A DNA stretch of 31,684 nt from DATAFF01 sp044870245 (GTDB lineage Bacteria; Pseudomonadota; Alphaproteobacteria; Rhizobiales; Aestuariivirgaceae). This document shows, one piece after another, positions 1-6,819 of this stretch; positions within the stretch are counted from its first letter, which is position 1, and each line of letters opens with the position of its first letter. The position numbers and the translations under genes were made by a program. The notes beneath the pieces are model-generated. The model made no database searches. It was not told the DNA's origin and saw only the letters and a list, made by a program, of their open reading frames with translations. The stretch is taken from assembly GCA_044870245.1 (NCBI GenBank), contig JBIOYR010000115.1, positions 1 to 31,684 of the forward strand. Direction: 5' to 3'.

Positions 1-579
1 ACCTTCAACTGCATCACCATCGACAGCGACACCTCCACCAGCGACACCGTGCTGTGCTTCGCGACGGGTGCCGCGGCGGCGCGCGGCGCTCCGCCGATCA
101 GGGATGCCGCCAGCGCGGAGGGCCGGGCCTTCGCGGCGGCGCTGCACGATCTGATGCTCGAGCTGGCGCTGTGGGTGGTGAAGGACGGCGAGGGGTTGAC
201 GAAGTTCGTCACCGTGAGCGTGGCAGGCGCCGAGAGTGACGCCGCGGCGCGCCGCATCGGCTTCGCCATCGCCAACTCGCCCTTGGTGAAGACGGCGATC
301 GCCGGCTGCGACCCCAACTGGGGCCGCGTGGTCATGGCGGTCGGCAAGTCGGGCGAGGCCGCCGACCGCGACCGCCTGTCTATCCGCTACGGCGATATCG
401 AGGTGGCGAGCGAGGGCGAGCGCGCTCCCACCTACGACGAGGAGAAGGTGGCGGCCTACATGCTGGGCCGCGAGATCGCCATCTCCGTCGACCTCGCACT
501 CGGTGCGGGCAAGGCCACCGTGTGGACCTGCGACCTGACGCACGGCTATATCTCGGTCAATGCGGATTACCGGAGCTGA
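1..579 (+). CDS. argJ: ArgJ, bifunctional ornithine acetyltransferase / N-acetylglutamate synthase, C-terminal part
   Basis: The reading frame is open from the first base and ends with TGA at 577-579; 192 residues are visible and the start lies outside the window. The fragment begins in the conserved stretch FNCITIDSDTSTSD, which in ArgJ lies in the beta chain downstream of the self-cleavage site (Ala-Thr-Met-Leu), and carries PNWGR and a C-terminus ending YISVNADYRS, both ArgJ signatures. ArgJ moves the acetyl group from N-acetylornithine to glutamate in the cytoplasmic cyclic arginine pathway, and in some species also acetylates glutamate from acetyl-CoA. Which of the two activities it has cannot be decided from this part. 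It is followed by 256 bases without a gene, so it seems to end its transcription unit. Confidence 0.95.
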   Translation, partial: TFNCITIDSDTSTSDTVLCFATGAAAARGAPPIRDAASAEGRAFAAALHDLMLELALWVVKDGEGLTKFVTVSVAGAESDAAARRIGFAIANSPLVKTAIAGCDPNWGRVVMAVGKSGEAADRDRLSIRYGDIEVASEGERAPTYDEEKVAAYMLGREIAISVDLALGAGKATVWTCDLTHGYISVNADYRS

Positions 580-835
580 TGCACCTTGAGGCCCTGCGTG
601 GCGGGGTCTTCCCGTGCGGCTGCCCTCACCCTGGCCCTCTCCCCACTGACGCGGGGAGAGGGGAGTAATGGAGGCGGAGCCTCGAAGAAAGGCGCTTCTA
701 CATTGAGTCCTGGCCCTCGGCAGTGCGGTGTCCTACGGCCTCCTGCCTACTGCCTACTGCCGCACGAATTGACGGGCCGCGGCTTCCGCAGGAACATGGC
801 CGGCCGAAAAGTTGACAAGCTGTCGGAGGCGACTC
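580..835. other. Non-coding gap between argJ and the ABC importer, with repeat-like sequence
   Basis: No convincing gene is seen. The gap holds a perfect 10-bp hairpin (listed separately) and a short tandem motif, TGCCTAC repeated near 745-760. ORFs crossing it on either strand have unconvincing composition and no recognisable family. The promoter of the ABC operon must lie here, but no clear sigma-70 hexamers could be picked out. Confidence 0.5.
635..662. repeat. Perfect hairpin, dispersed-repeat type
   Basis: CCCTCTCCCC at 635-644 is exactly complementary to GGGGAGAGGG at 653-662, with an 8-base loop. Hairpins of this wording, preceded by a CCCTCACCCT-like lead, occur as dispersed intergenic repeats in many proteobacteria. 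There is no T-run after it, so a classical terminator is unlikely, although it could stabilise the 3' end of the argJ transcript. Confidence 0.6.
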
Positions 836-1765
836 TTGCGGTTGCTCGCGCGTCTCATGGTCGCGGCGGCCCTTGCCCTGGCGCATCCCGCCGGGGCGAT
901 GGCGGAGCCCATTCATGTCGGCTACACCGCCGTCGGCGATTTTTTTCCTCTGTTCATCGCCAAGGAGGAAGGATTCTTCGCCAAACGTGGGCTTGATGTC
1001 GAGCCGGTGCTGGTGCCGCTCAATCCCATCATCCCCCAGGCGCTGATGGCCAATTCGCTGCAGATCGGCGGGGCCACGCCATCGATCTTCCTGCAGGCGG
1101 TCGATGGCGGCATCGACCTGGTGGCGATCGCCGGAGACACGGTGACCGGACCGGCCGTGTACCAGAACTCCGGGGTGGTCGCGCGGCCTGACAGCAACAT
1201 CAATCGACCCGAGGACTTCCTTGGCAAGACGGTGGGAGTGCCCGGGATAGGCGCGTTCATGCATGTGCTGTTCAGGCATTGGCTGGCAGCGAAGGGCGTC
1301 GACGACAAACAGGTGACGTTCGTCGAGGTGGCGTTCTTCAACATGAGCGATGCGCTGCGAAGCCGCTCGGTCGATGCGGTGCTGACAGGTCAACCGGTAT
1401 TGTCGCGGATCGAGGAGGCCGGCATCGGTCGGGTCGCCTTCCACTATATCGAGGATCTGCCGCCCGGGCAGAGCATCCTTCTCTTCGCCTCGATGCGCGG
1501 GTGGGCGGAGCAGAATGCGACGGCGGTCACGGCCTTCAAGGCGGCGATCGCCGAAGCCAGTCAATTCGCCCGGAGCCATCCCGACAAGACACGGGATCAT
1601 GTCAGCAAATACACGAAAATGCCGTTGCCGCTGACACAGAAGGTGGCAATCGCCGACATAGAGCCGGAAATCAGGGAGGCCCAGCTTGCCTGGTGGATCG
1701 ATATCATGCGGAAGAATGCTATGCTGGAGTCGCCAATCGACGTCAGCAAACTGATCTACCGTTGA
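836..1765 (+). CDS. ABC transporter substrate-binding protein, NMT1/THI5 (SsuA/TauA) class
   Basis: Periplasmic binding protein that would deliver a small, probably anionic or heterocyclic, solute to the permeases encoded downstream. The N-terminus is a signal peptide: basic start, a hydrophobic run (LMVAAALALAHPAGAMA) and a likely cleavage after AMA. The mature protein starts with IHVGYTAVGDFFPLFIAKEEGFF, the usual opening of the NMT1/SsuA fold, followed by the LKIGGATP-like and VGVPGIGAF segments that line the ligand cleft. I chose the TTG at 836 because GGAGG at 825-829 sits six bases upstream; TTG at 812 (eight residues longer) and ATG at 857 are alternatives. It is the first gene of a four-gene operon. 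The ligand is unknown: taurine, sulfonates, nitrate and pyrimidine precursors are all handled by this class. Confidence 0.88.
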   Translation: MRLLARLMVAAALALAHPAGAMAEPIHVGYTAVGDFFPLFIAKEEGFFAKRGLDVEPVLVPLNPIIPQALMANSLQIGGATPSIFLQAVDGGIDLVAIAGDTVTGPAVYQNSGVVARPDSNINRPEDFLGKTVGVPGIGAFMHVLFRHWLAAKGVDDKQVTFVEVAFFNMSDALRSRSVDAVLTGQPVLSRIEEAGIGRVAFHYIEDLPPGQSILLFASMRGWAEQNATAVTAFKAAIAEASQFARSHPDKTRDHVSKYTKMPLPLTQKVAIADIEPEIREAQLAWWIDIMRKNAMLESPIDVSKLIYR

Positions 1766-1773
1766 TTTCCGGG

Positions 1774-2613
1774 ATGCCAGGAAAGCTCCAGATTCATCCA
1801 TGGCAGCCACGAGCGGTGGCACAGGCGCCCGCCGCGGCTGGTCCGGTCATTGCGGCATCGGGCGTCTCGCTCGATCTCGGCGGCACGGCGATCCTGCGCG
1901 ATATCGATCTCGCAGTCGCCTCCGGCGAGGTGGTGTGCAGCGTCGGCGCTTCCGGCTGCGGCAAGACCTCGCTTCTCAGATTGCTGGCGGGGCTGCTCCA
2001 CCCGACCGACGGCCAGGTCAGCTATCACGGAAGCCCGGTGCGCCGGCCGCGATCGGACATCGCCTTCGTCTTTCAGGACTACGGCAAGGCCCTCCTGCCA
2101 TGGCGGAATGCCGCCCAGAACGTGTCGCTGGCGCTCGAGGCCATCGGCGTGCCGAGGGCGGCGCGCGGCAGGCGCATCGAGGAGCTGCTTGCCAAGGTCG
2201 GCCTTGCCGGTCATGCGGCGAAGCTGCCACGCGAGCTGTCGGGCGGCATGCAGCAGCGGCTGCAGATCGCCCGCTGCCTGGCGCAGGAGCCATCGGTGCT
2301 GCTGATGGACGAGCCGTTCGGAGCGCTCGATGCGATGACCCGCCAGGCGCTGCAGGACGAGACGCTGGCCATCGCGGCGGCAAGCCGTGCCAGCGTCGTC
2401 TTCGTCACCCATGATCTCGACGAGGCGATCTATCTCGGGGACCGGGTGCTTGGTCTCGCCGGCGGCCCCGGCCGGATCGGCGAGACCGTGACGGTGCATC
2501 TGCCGCGGCCGCGCGACCAGCTGACAACGCGGGAAAATCCCGAGTTCGTCCGGTTGCGGCGGGCGCTCCACGATTTCATCGGCACGGTCCAGAGCGACCG
2601 TCAGGCGCGGTGA
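1774..2613 (+). CDS. ABC transporter ATP-binding protein, SsuB/TauB class
   Basis: Cytoplasmic ATPase of the importer. All nucleotide-binding motifs are present: Walker A GASGCGKTS at about residues 58-66, Q-loop Gln near 101, signature LSGGMQQ near 155-161, Walker B VLLMDEP near 175-181, D-loop GALD and the switch His in FVTHDLDEA near 213. At 279 residues it is slightly longer than typical SsuB because of about 25 extra N-terminal residues. ATG at 1774 is the first good start after the binding-protein gene; a TTG at 1762 overlapping the preceding stop is possible. The open frame extends further upstream inside the previous gene, but that part is antisense or out-of-frame sequence. Its stop TGA overlaps the GTG start of the next gene, indicating translational coupling. 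Confidence 0.92.
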   Translation: MPGKLQIHPWQPRAVAQAPAAAGPVIAASGVSLDLGGTAILRDIDLAVASGEVVCSVGASGCGKTSLLRLLAGLLHPTDGQVSYHGSPVRRPRSDIAFVFQDYGKALLPWRNAAQNVSLALEAIGVPRAARGRRIEELLAKVGLAGHAAKLPRELSGGMQQRLQIARCLAQEPSVLLMDEPFGALDAMTRQALQDETLAIAAASRASVVFVTHDLDEAIYLGDRVLGLAGGPGRIGETVTVHLPRPRDQLTTRENPEFVRLRRALHDFIGTVQSDRQAR

Positions 2614-3374
2614 CGGCGCAGCGCCGGCCGCTCCGCTTCAACTGGCGCGGGCTGGTGCCGCCCCTCATCTTCCTGCTGGCTGCCGAGCTCATCGCCAAGG
2701 CGGGCACGATCGAGCGCGATGCATTCGCGGCGCCGAGCGCCGTCGTCAAGGCGGCGGCCCGGACGCTGTACAGCGGCGCAGCGCTCAGCGCGACCGGCGA
2801 AACCTTGATCACCGCCGGCGCGGGCCTTCTGCTCGGCCTTGTCATCGGGCTCCTTGCCGGGATTCCGCTGGGTCTGTTCCGGCGCGCCGACCTTCTGATG
2901 ATGGTTCCGATGGAATCGACCCGCCCGATTCCGCCGGTCGCGGTCATTCCGTTGTCGCTGCTGATCTTCGGCTTCGGCTACCGCATGGAAATCGCGGTGG
3001 TGGCGTTCGCCGTCATCGGGCCGATCTTCCTGCTGACGCGGTCGGCAATCCGCGGCATCGAGCCGCAATTGCTGGAGGTGTCGCATGCCCTCGGGCTCGG
3101 CCTCGTCGCGCGGGTCACCAAGATCGTGCTGCCGGCGATCCTGCCGCGGATCTTCGTCGCCTTCCGGATCGCGCTCGGCATCGCGCTGGTGATTGCCGTC
3201 ACCGTCGAGATCACGGCCAATCCGCTCGGTCTCGGCTATGCCTTGACGATCGCGCAGCAATCGCTCCAGCCCGACCTGATGTTCGCGATGCTCCTGTGGA
3301 TCGGGCTCCTCGGGTGGTCATTGAACGCGCTGCTGCTCTGGACGGAATCGCGGCTCTTCGGAGCAGCCGCATGA
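2610..3374 (+). CDS. ABC transporter permease (first of two), SsuC/TauC class
   Basis: Inner-membrane permease of the binding-protein-dependent type with about six membrane segments. The EAA-type coupling loop that contacts the ATPase is visible as RSAIRGIEPQLLEVSHALGL followed by a hydrophobic hairpin (LPAILPRIFVAFRIALGIAL). The GTG start at 2610 overlaps the ATPase stop by three bases (GTGA), and its own stop overlaps the next start. It is 254 residues, normal for this family. A second, clearly different permease follows, so the channel is probably a heterodimer rather than the homodimer typical of SsuC or TauC. Confidence 0.9.
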   Translation: MTAQRRPLRFNWRGLVPPLIFLLAAELIAKAGTIERDAFAAPSAVVKAAARTLYSGAALSATGETLITAGAGLLLGLVIGLLAGIPLGLFRRADLLMMVPMESTRPIPPVAVIPLSLLIFGFGYRMEIAVVAFAVIGPIFLLTRSAIRGIEPQLLEVSHALGLGLVARVTKIVLPAILPRIFVAFRIALGIALVIAVTVEITANPLGLGYALTIAQQSLQPDLMFAMLLWIGLLGWSLNALLLWTESRLFGAAA

Positions 3375-4132
3375 GCCGGCGGGAACGGCTGCTGTGGTCA
3401 ATGGCGAGCATCGGCCTTGCCGTGCTTCTCGTCATGGCGATGGCGCAGGTCGCCGAGATGCGGCTGGTGTCGCCGGTCTTCCTGCCGCCGCCGCAACGCA
3501 TCTGGGTGGCGCTGACGAAAGGAGTGACGACGGGAAATCTCGCCGCGATGTCCCTTGCCACGATCCGGCATATGGCGGTCGGGCTCACCCTCGCCGTCTG
3601 CCTCGGCATCGGGCTCGGCGCGATGATCGGAACATCGGCCCGCGCGCGCGCCTATCTCATGCCGACATTGGACTTCCTGAGGCCGTTCCCATCCTCGGCG
3701 ATCATCCCGGTCACCATTGCCTTTTTCGGCCTCACCGAGACGATGATGATCACGGTCATCGCCTTCGGATGCCTGTGGCCGATCCTTCTCGGAACCATTC
3801 ACGGATTCGTCACGGTCGAGCCGCGGCTCAATGATGTGAGCCGCGCGCTTGGCCTGTCGCGGCGCAGCGCGATGATCAAGATCGCCTTTCCCCATGCGAT
3901 GCCCGACATTCTCGGCGGCATGCGGATCGCGCTGACGATGGCGTTGATCCTGGCGACGGTCGGGGAGATGCTGACCGGGCGCAACGGCCTTGGGCAAGCG
4001 ATCCTGCTGGCGTCGCGGTCGTTCCGGACGGCCGATCTCTATGCCGGGATCATCCTGCTCGGAGTGATCGGCTTTGCGAGCATGCTGATCTTCGATCGGC
4101 TCGAGCGGCGGCTGCTGCGCTGGCGCTCATGA
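3371..4132 (+). CDS. ABC transporter permease (second of two), SsuC/TauC class
   Basis: Second inner-membrane permease of 253 residues with the same fold as its upstream neighbour. Visible landmarks are the N-terminal membrane segment, the family phrase FLPPPQRIWVAL, the segment RPFPSSAIIPVTIAFFG and the coupling loop VEPRLNDVSRALGLSRRSAM. ATG at 3371 overlaps the preceding TGA (ATGA), so all four importer genes are tightly coupled. The 3' end overlaps the convergent AraC gene: the six bases TCATGA at 4127-4132 give a TGA stop on each strand. The two permeases differ enough that they probably form a heterodimer. Confidence 0.9.
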   Translation: MSRRERLLWSMASIGLAVLLVMAMAQVAEMRLVSPVFLPPPQRIWVALTKGVTTGNLAAMSLATIRHMAVGLTLAVCLGIGLGAMIGTSARARAYLMPTLDFLRPFPSSAIIPVTIAFFGLTETMMITVIAFGCLWPILLGTIHGFVTVEPRLNDVSRALGLSRRSAMIKIAFPHAMPDILGGMRIALTMALILATVGEMLTGRNGLGQAILLASRSFRTADLYAGIILLGVIGFASMLIFDRLERRLLRWRS

Positions 4133-5131
4133 AGGGGCCGGATGGTGGTCGCGGGAGCGCCGCAGTGTCTGCGAGGGGTTTTCGCCGAAGCGAATGCGAT
4201 ATGCCTGGGCGAACTCGCCGAGATGGCCGAAGCCGCATTCATAGGCGATCGATGTTGTGGTCTGGCCGGCCAGCGACGCGCTGAGCATGCGGTGGGCGAG
4301 ATCGAGCCTACAGTCGCGCAGGAATTGGTGCGGCGTGGTGTCGAGATGCTTGCGAAAGCCTGATTGCAGATGGCGCGGGGTGATCCCAAGCTCCCGGGCC
4401 ATTTCGGCCACCCGGATCGGCTCGGCGACGCAGGCACGGATCATTTCGCAGGCGCGCTGCACATGGGCCGGACCCGGATCGGACTGCCTCGCGGGCGGCT
4501 CGCCGCATAGCGGCAGACCGAACAGACTGACGAGCCCGTGCAAAAGTATCTCGTCGTAGGATGCCCGCAACAATTCGTTCGGCGGCGCGTGCTGGTGCCA
4601 GATGAAATTGACCGCGCGGCGAAAATTTCTCCCAGCCACCGTCGAGAGATCCACCTTAACCTGGGCTCGTACCAGTTTCGTCCCTGCTTCTCCGAAGGCC
4701 TGAAACTGCTCGAGGAAGTCGCCTCGGGAAATCAGAACAACGAATCGCGCAGCAGCAGAAGACGATTCGAAGAAGCCGTCATCGGGGCCTGCCGCTATTG
4801 CAGCATCGCCGCGGTTGCTCACGATCTCTCCACGGCGAGTGCTCATGAGACTTTGACCTCGTTCCGAAAGGACCACCATCAGCCGGCTAGCCGGGCCCGG
4901 TCCGCAAGACCGAACCGAGCTGCTTATCGCATGGGCAAGTCGAATACGGCCAAGTTCCATTTCAGTTCGACTGAAATGAAAGTCGGATGTTCGGCCCAGC
5001 GGCGTGATTTTGCGGATCGAGGTACCGGTAAGTCGATTGAGATAATCCGACAATTGGTCAGGATCGCGGGTCTGCAATCGCTCGGTGATCCAACTCGCTG
5101 CCGGGCCGGTCGCGGTCTCGGCCTTGGTCAA
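4127..5131 (-). CDS. AraC-family transcriptional regulator (paralog 1)
   Basis: DNA-binding regulator of 334 residues. The C-terminal part (about 223-325) is a double helix-turn-helix: VAEMARELGITPRHLQSGFR is the first unit, and TTSIAYECGFGHLGEFAQAY with the family ending RFGENPSQTLRR is the second. The N-terminal 200 residues resemble the AraC-binding-like sensor domain (the type that opens with a DPDQLSDYLN segment). The TTG start at 5131 is supported by an AAAGGAG sequence just upstream on this strand. It runs convergent to the ABC importer, sharing six bases at the stops, so it may regulate that importer or the MaoC operon on its 5' side. It is clearly related to the two tandem AraC genes at 12998-15011. 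Confidence 0.9.
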   Translation of the reverse strand: MTKAETATGPAASWITERLQTRDPDQLSDYLNRLTGTSIRKITPLGRTSDFHFSRTEMELGRIRLAHAISSSVRSCGPGPASRLMVVLSERGQSLMSTRRGEIVSNRGDAAIAAGPDDGFFESSSAAARFVVLISRGDFLEQFQAFGEAGTKLVRAQVKVDLSTVAGRNFRRAVNFIWHQHAPPNELLRASYDEILLHGLVSLFGLPLCGEPPARQSDPGPAHVQRACEMIRACVAEPIRVAEMARELGITPRHLQSGFRKHLDTTPHQFLRDCRLDLAHRMLSASLAGQTTTSIAYECGFGHLGEFAQAYRIRFGENPSQTLRRSRDHHPAPS

Positions 5132-5263
5132 TGTTCTCCTTTAACCTCGCACGATGGACTGTATGCTCATCGTCAAGCGTGGCGGAAGCGGTTCCCATCA
5201 GGCATATTTGCACGAACCCATTAGGATGGCTGATAACAGCCGTCAAGGTCGCACGGGACCGGG

Positions 5264-5728
5264 ATGACGGAGCTCTATTTCGAGGACTTTGCGGTCGGCC
5301 AGGTCTATGGCTCGCCGCGGCGGCGGATCGAGGCCGAGCGCATCAAGAGCTTCGCCCGCGAATTCGACCCGCAGCCGTTCCATCTGGACGAAGCCACGGC
5401 ACGCGACACGTTCTTCGGCGGGCTGGCGGCAAGCGGCTGGCATACCGCAGCGCTCACCATGAGCCTGCTTGTCTACAGCGCGCTCACGCCGGCCGGCGGT
5501 GTCATCGGCGGGGGGTGCGACGAATTGCGCTGGCCACGACCGGTGAGGCCAGGCGACGAGCTCAGGGTCGAAAGCGAGGTGCTCGAGGTCCGCCCATCGA
5601 AATCGCGTCCCGATATCGGTTTCGTCAAGGTGCGCACAACCACCTACAACCACAAGGACGAGGCCGTGCAGGTGATGGTGTCCAACCTCGTCGTGCCCCG
5701 CCGTCCCGAACATCTGTCAAATTCCTGA
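5264..5728 (+). CDS. MaoC-like hot-dog fold dehydratase
   Basis: 154-residue protein of the MaoC / R-specific enoyl-CoA hydratase superfamily. The hydratase catalytic motif is recognisable as FDPQPFHLDEA, with Asp35 and His40, followed by FFGGLAASGWH as in MaoC-like proteins. Such enzymes add water to enoyl-CoA thioesters, though many single-domain MaoC proteins act on other acyl-CoAs or have no known substrate. It starts with ATG at 5264, 132 bases from the divergent AraC start, so the two genes share a promoter region. The 3' end contains one arm of a perfect inverted repeat that continues upstream of the methyltransferase gene. Substrate unknown. Confidence 0.85.
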   Translation: MTELYFEDFAVGQVYGSPRRRIEAERIKSFAREFDPQPFHLDEATARDTFFGGLAASGWHTAALTMSLLVYSALTPAGGVIGGGCDELRWPRPVRPGDELRVESEVLEVRPSKSRPDIGFVKVRTTTYNHKDEAVQVMVSNLVVPRRPEHLSNS

Positions 5729-5731
5729 CAG
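5714..5731. promoter_or_regulatory. Perfect inverted repeat, possible operator before the methyltransferase
   Basis: CTGTCA at 5714-5719 and TGACAG at 5726-5731 are exact inverted copies separated by six bases, a spacing of one helical turn between half-site centres as in many dimeric repressor sites. It overlaps the stop codon of the MaoC gene (TGA at 5726-5728) and lies about 60 bases before the methyltransferase start. A weak promoter could follow (TTATCG at 5734, TATAGG at 5756, 16-base spacer). No T-run follows, so it is not a terminator. Confidence 0.4.
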
Positions 5732-5790
5732 TGTTATCGGGCCAAAGTGTTCCGGTATAGGTTCGGCGTCTCGCTTCAAGGAGAACACCA

Positions 5791-6819
5791 TTGTCCCCTC
5801 CTCCAGATCCATCACAAATTTTCCAGATCGGCATGGGCTTCTTCGCCTCGAAGGTGCTGCTGAGCGCCATCGAGCTTCAGGTCTTCACGAGGCTCGCCAA
5901 AGCGCCCGCCACCTGCCGGGAGCTCGTGCAATCGCTGGCACTGAATGGCCGCGGCGCGCAGGATTTTCTCGACACGCTGGTGTCGCTCGGGCTCATCGAG
6001 CGGCAAGGCAATGGCGAGGGCGCGCGCTATTCCAACAGCCCGCAGGCGGCGATGTTTCTCGACCGCGCCAGCCCGCATTACATGGGCGGCTTCCTCGAAA
6101 TGGCGAATGCCCGGCTCTATCGGTTCTGGGGGAATCTCACGGAAGCGCTGCGCAGCGGCAAGCCGCAAAACGAGATCAAGGACGCGGATGGCCAGGGGCT
6201 GTTCGAGGCGCTTTATTCCGACCAGCAGCGGCTCGAGAATTTTCTCGCGGCCATGGCGGCGGTCCAGCGAGGCAATTTCGCAATTCTCGCCGAGACATTC
6301 GATTTCTCGAAACATGGCAGCATGTGCGACGTCGGGGGCGCGAGCGGGGCTCTCGCGATGGCGGTGGCGCGCCGCCACCCGCGCGTCACCTGCATCAGTT
6401 TCGACCTGCCGCAGGTCACCCCCGTGGCGCGCCGCGCCATCGCCGCAGAGGGCCTGAGCGAGCGGGTCATCCTCAAGGAGGGCAGCTTCTTCGTTGACCC
6501 GCTGCCCATGGCGGATGTCATCACCATGGGCAACATCCTTCATGATTGGGGGCTTGACGCCAAGCGGATGCTGATCCGCAAGGCTTACGAGGCGCTGCCG
6601 CCGGGCGGCGCGTTCATCGCGATCGAGAATGTGATCGACGATGATCGCCGCAAGAACACTTTCGGGCTGCTGATGTCGCTCAACATGCTGGTCGAGACCA
6701 ATGACGGCTTCGATTATACCCATGCGCAGTTCCGGAGCTGGTGCCTCGAGGCAGGCTTCCGCGCGACCGAGCTCATGCCGCTCGCCGGCCCGGCCAGCGC
6801 CGCGATCGCCCATAAATGA
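5791..6819 (+). CDS. SAM-dependent O-methyltransferase, family 2 (ASMT/hydroxyneurosporene type)
   Basis: 342-residue enzyme expected to transfer a methyl group from S-adenosylmethionine to a hydroxyl group. The N-terminal winged-helix dimerisation domain covers about residues 10-90 (FFASKVLLSAIELQVFTRL and a DTLVSLGLIER segment). The SAM-binding motif I appears as CDVGGASGAL near 179-188, and the acidic residue that binds the ribose is in SFDLP near 203-207. His251 in ILHDW is the catalytic base of this family. The TTG start at 5791 is well supported by AAGGAG at 5778-5783 with seven bases spacing. Its TGA overlaps the next start (ATGA), so it is co-translated with the oxidoreductase. The acceptor substrate is unknown. 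Confidence 0.88.
   Translation: MSPPPDPSQIFQIGMGFFASKVLLSAIELQVFTRLAKAPATCRELVQSLALNGRGAQDFLDTLVSLGLIERQGNGEGARYSNSPQAAMFLDRASPHYMGGFLEMANARLYRFWGNLTEALRSGKPQNEIKDADGQGLFEALYSDQQRLENFLAAMAAVQRGNFAILAETFDFSKHGSMCDVGGASGALAMAVARRHPRVTCISFDLPQVTPVARRAIAAEGLSERVILKEGSFFVDPLPMADVITMGNILHDWGLDAKRMLIRKAYEALPPGGAFIAIENVIDDDRRKNTFGLLMSLNMLVETNDGFDYTHAQFRSWCLEAGFRATELMPLAGPASAAIAHK

Noticed and set aside
580..835. Thiamine-pyrophosphate riboswitch before the NMT1/THI5-type importer
   Set aside because: The conserved CUGAGA and related core words were not found in the leader.
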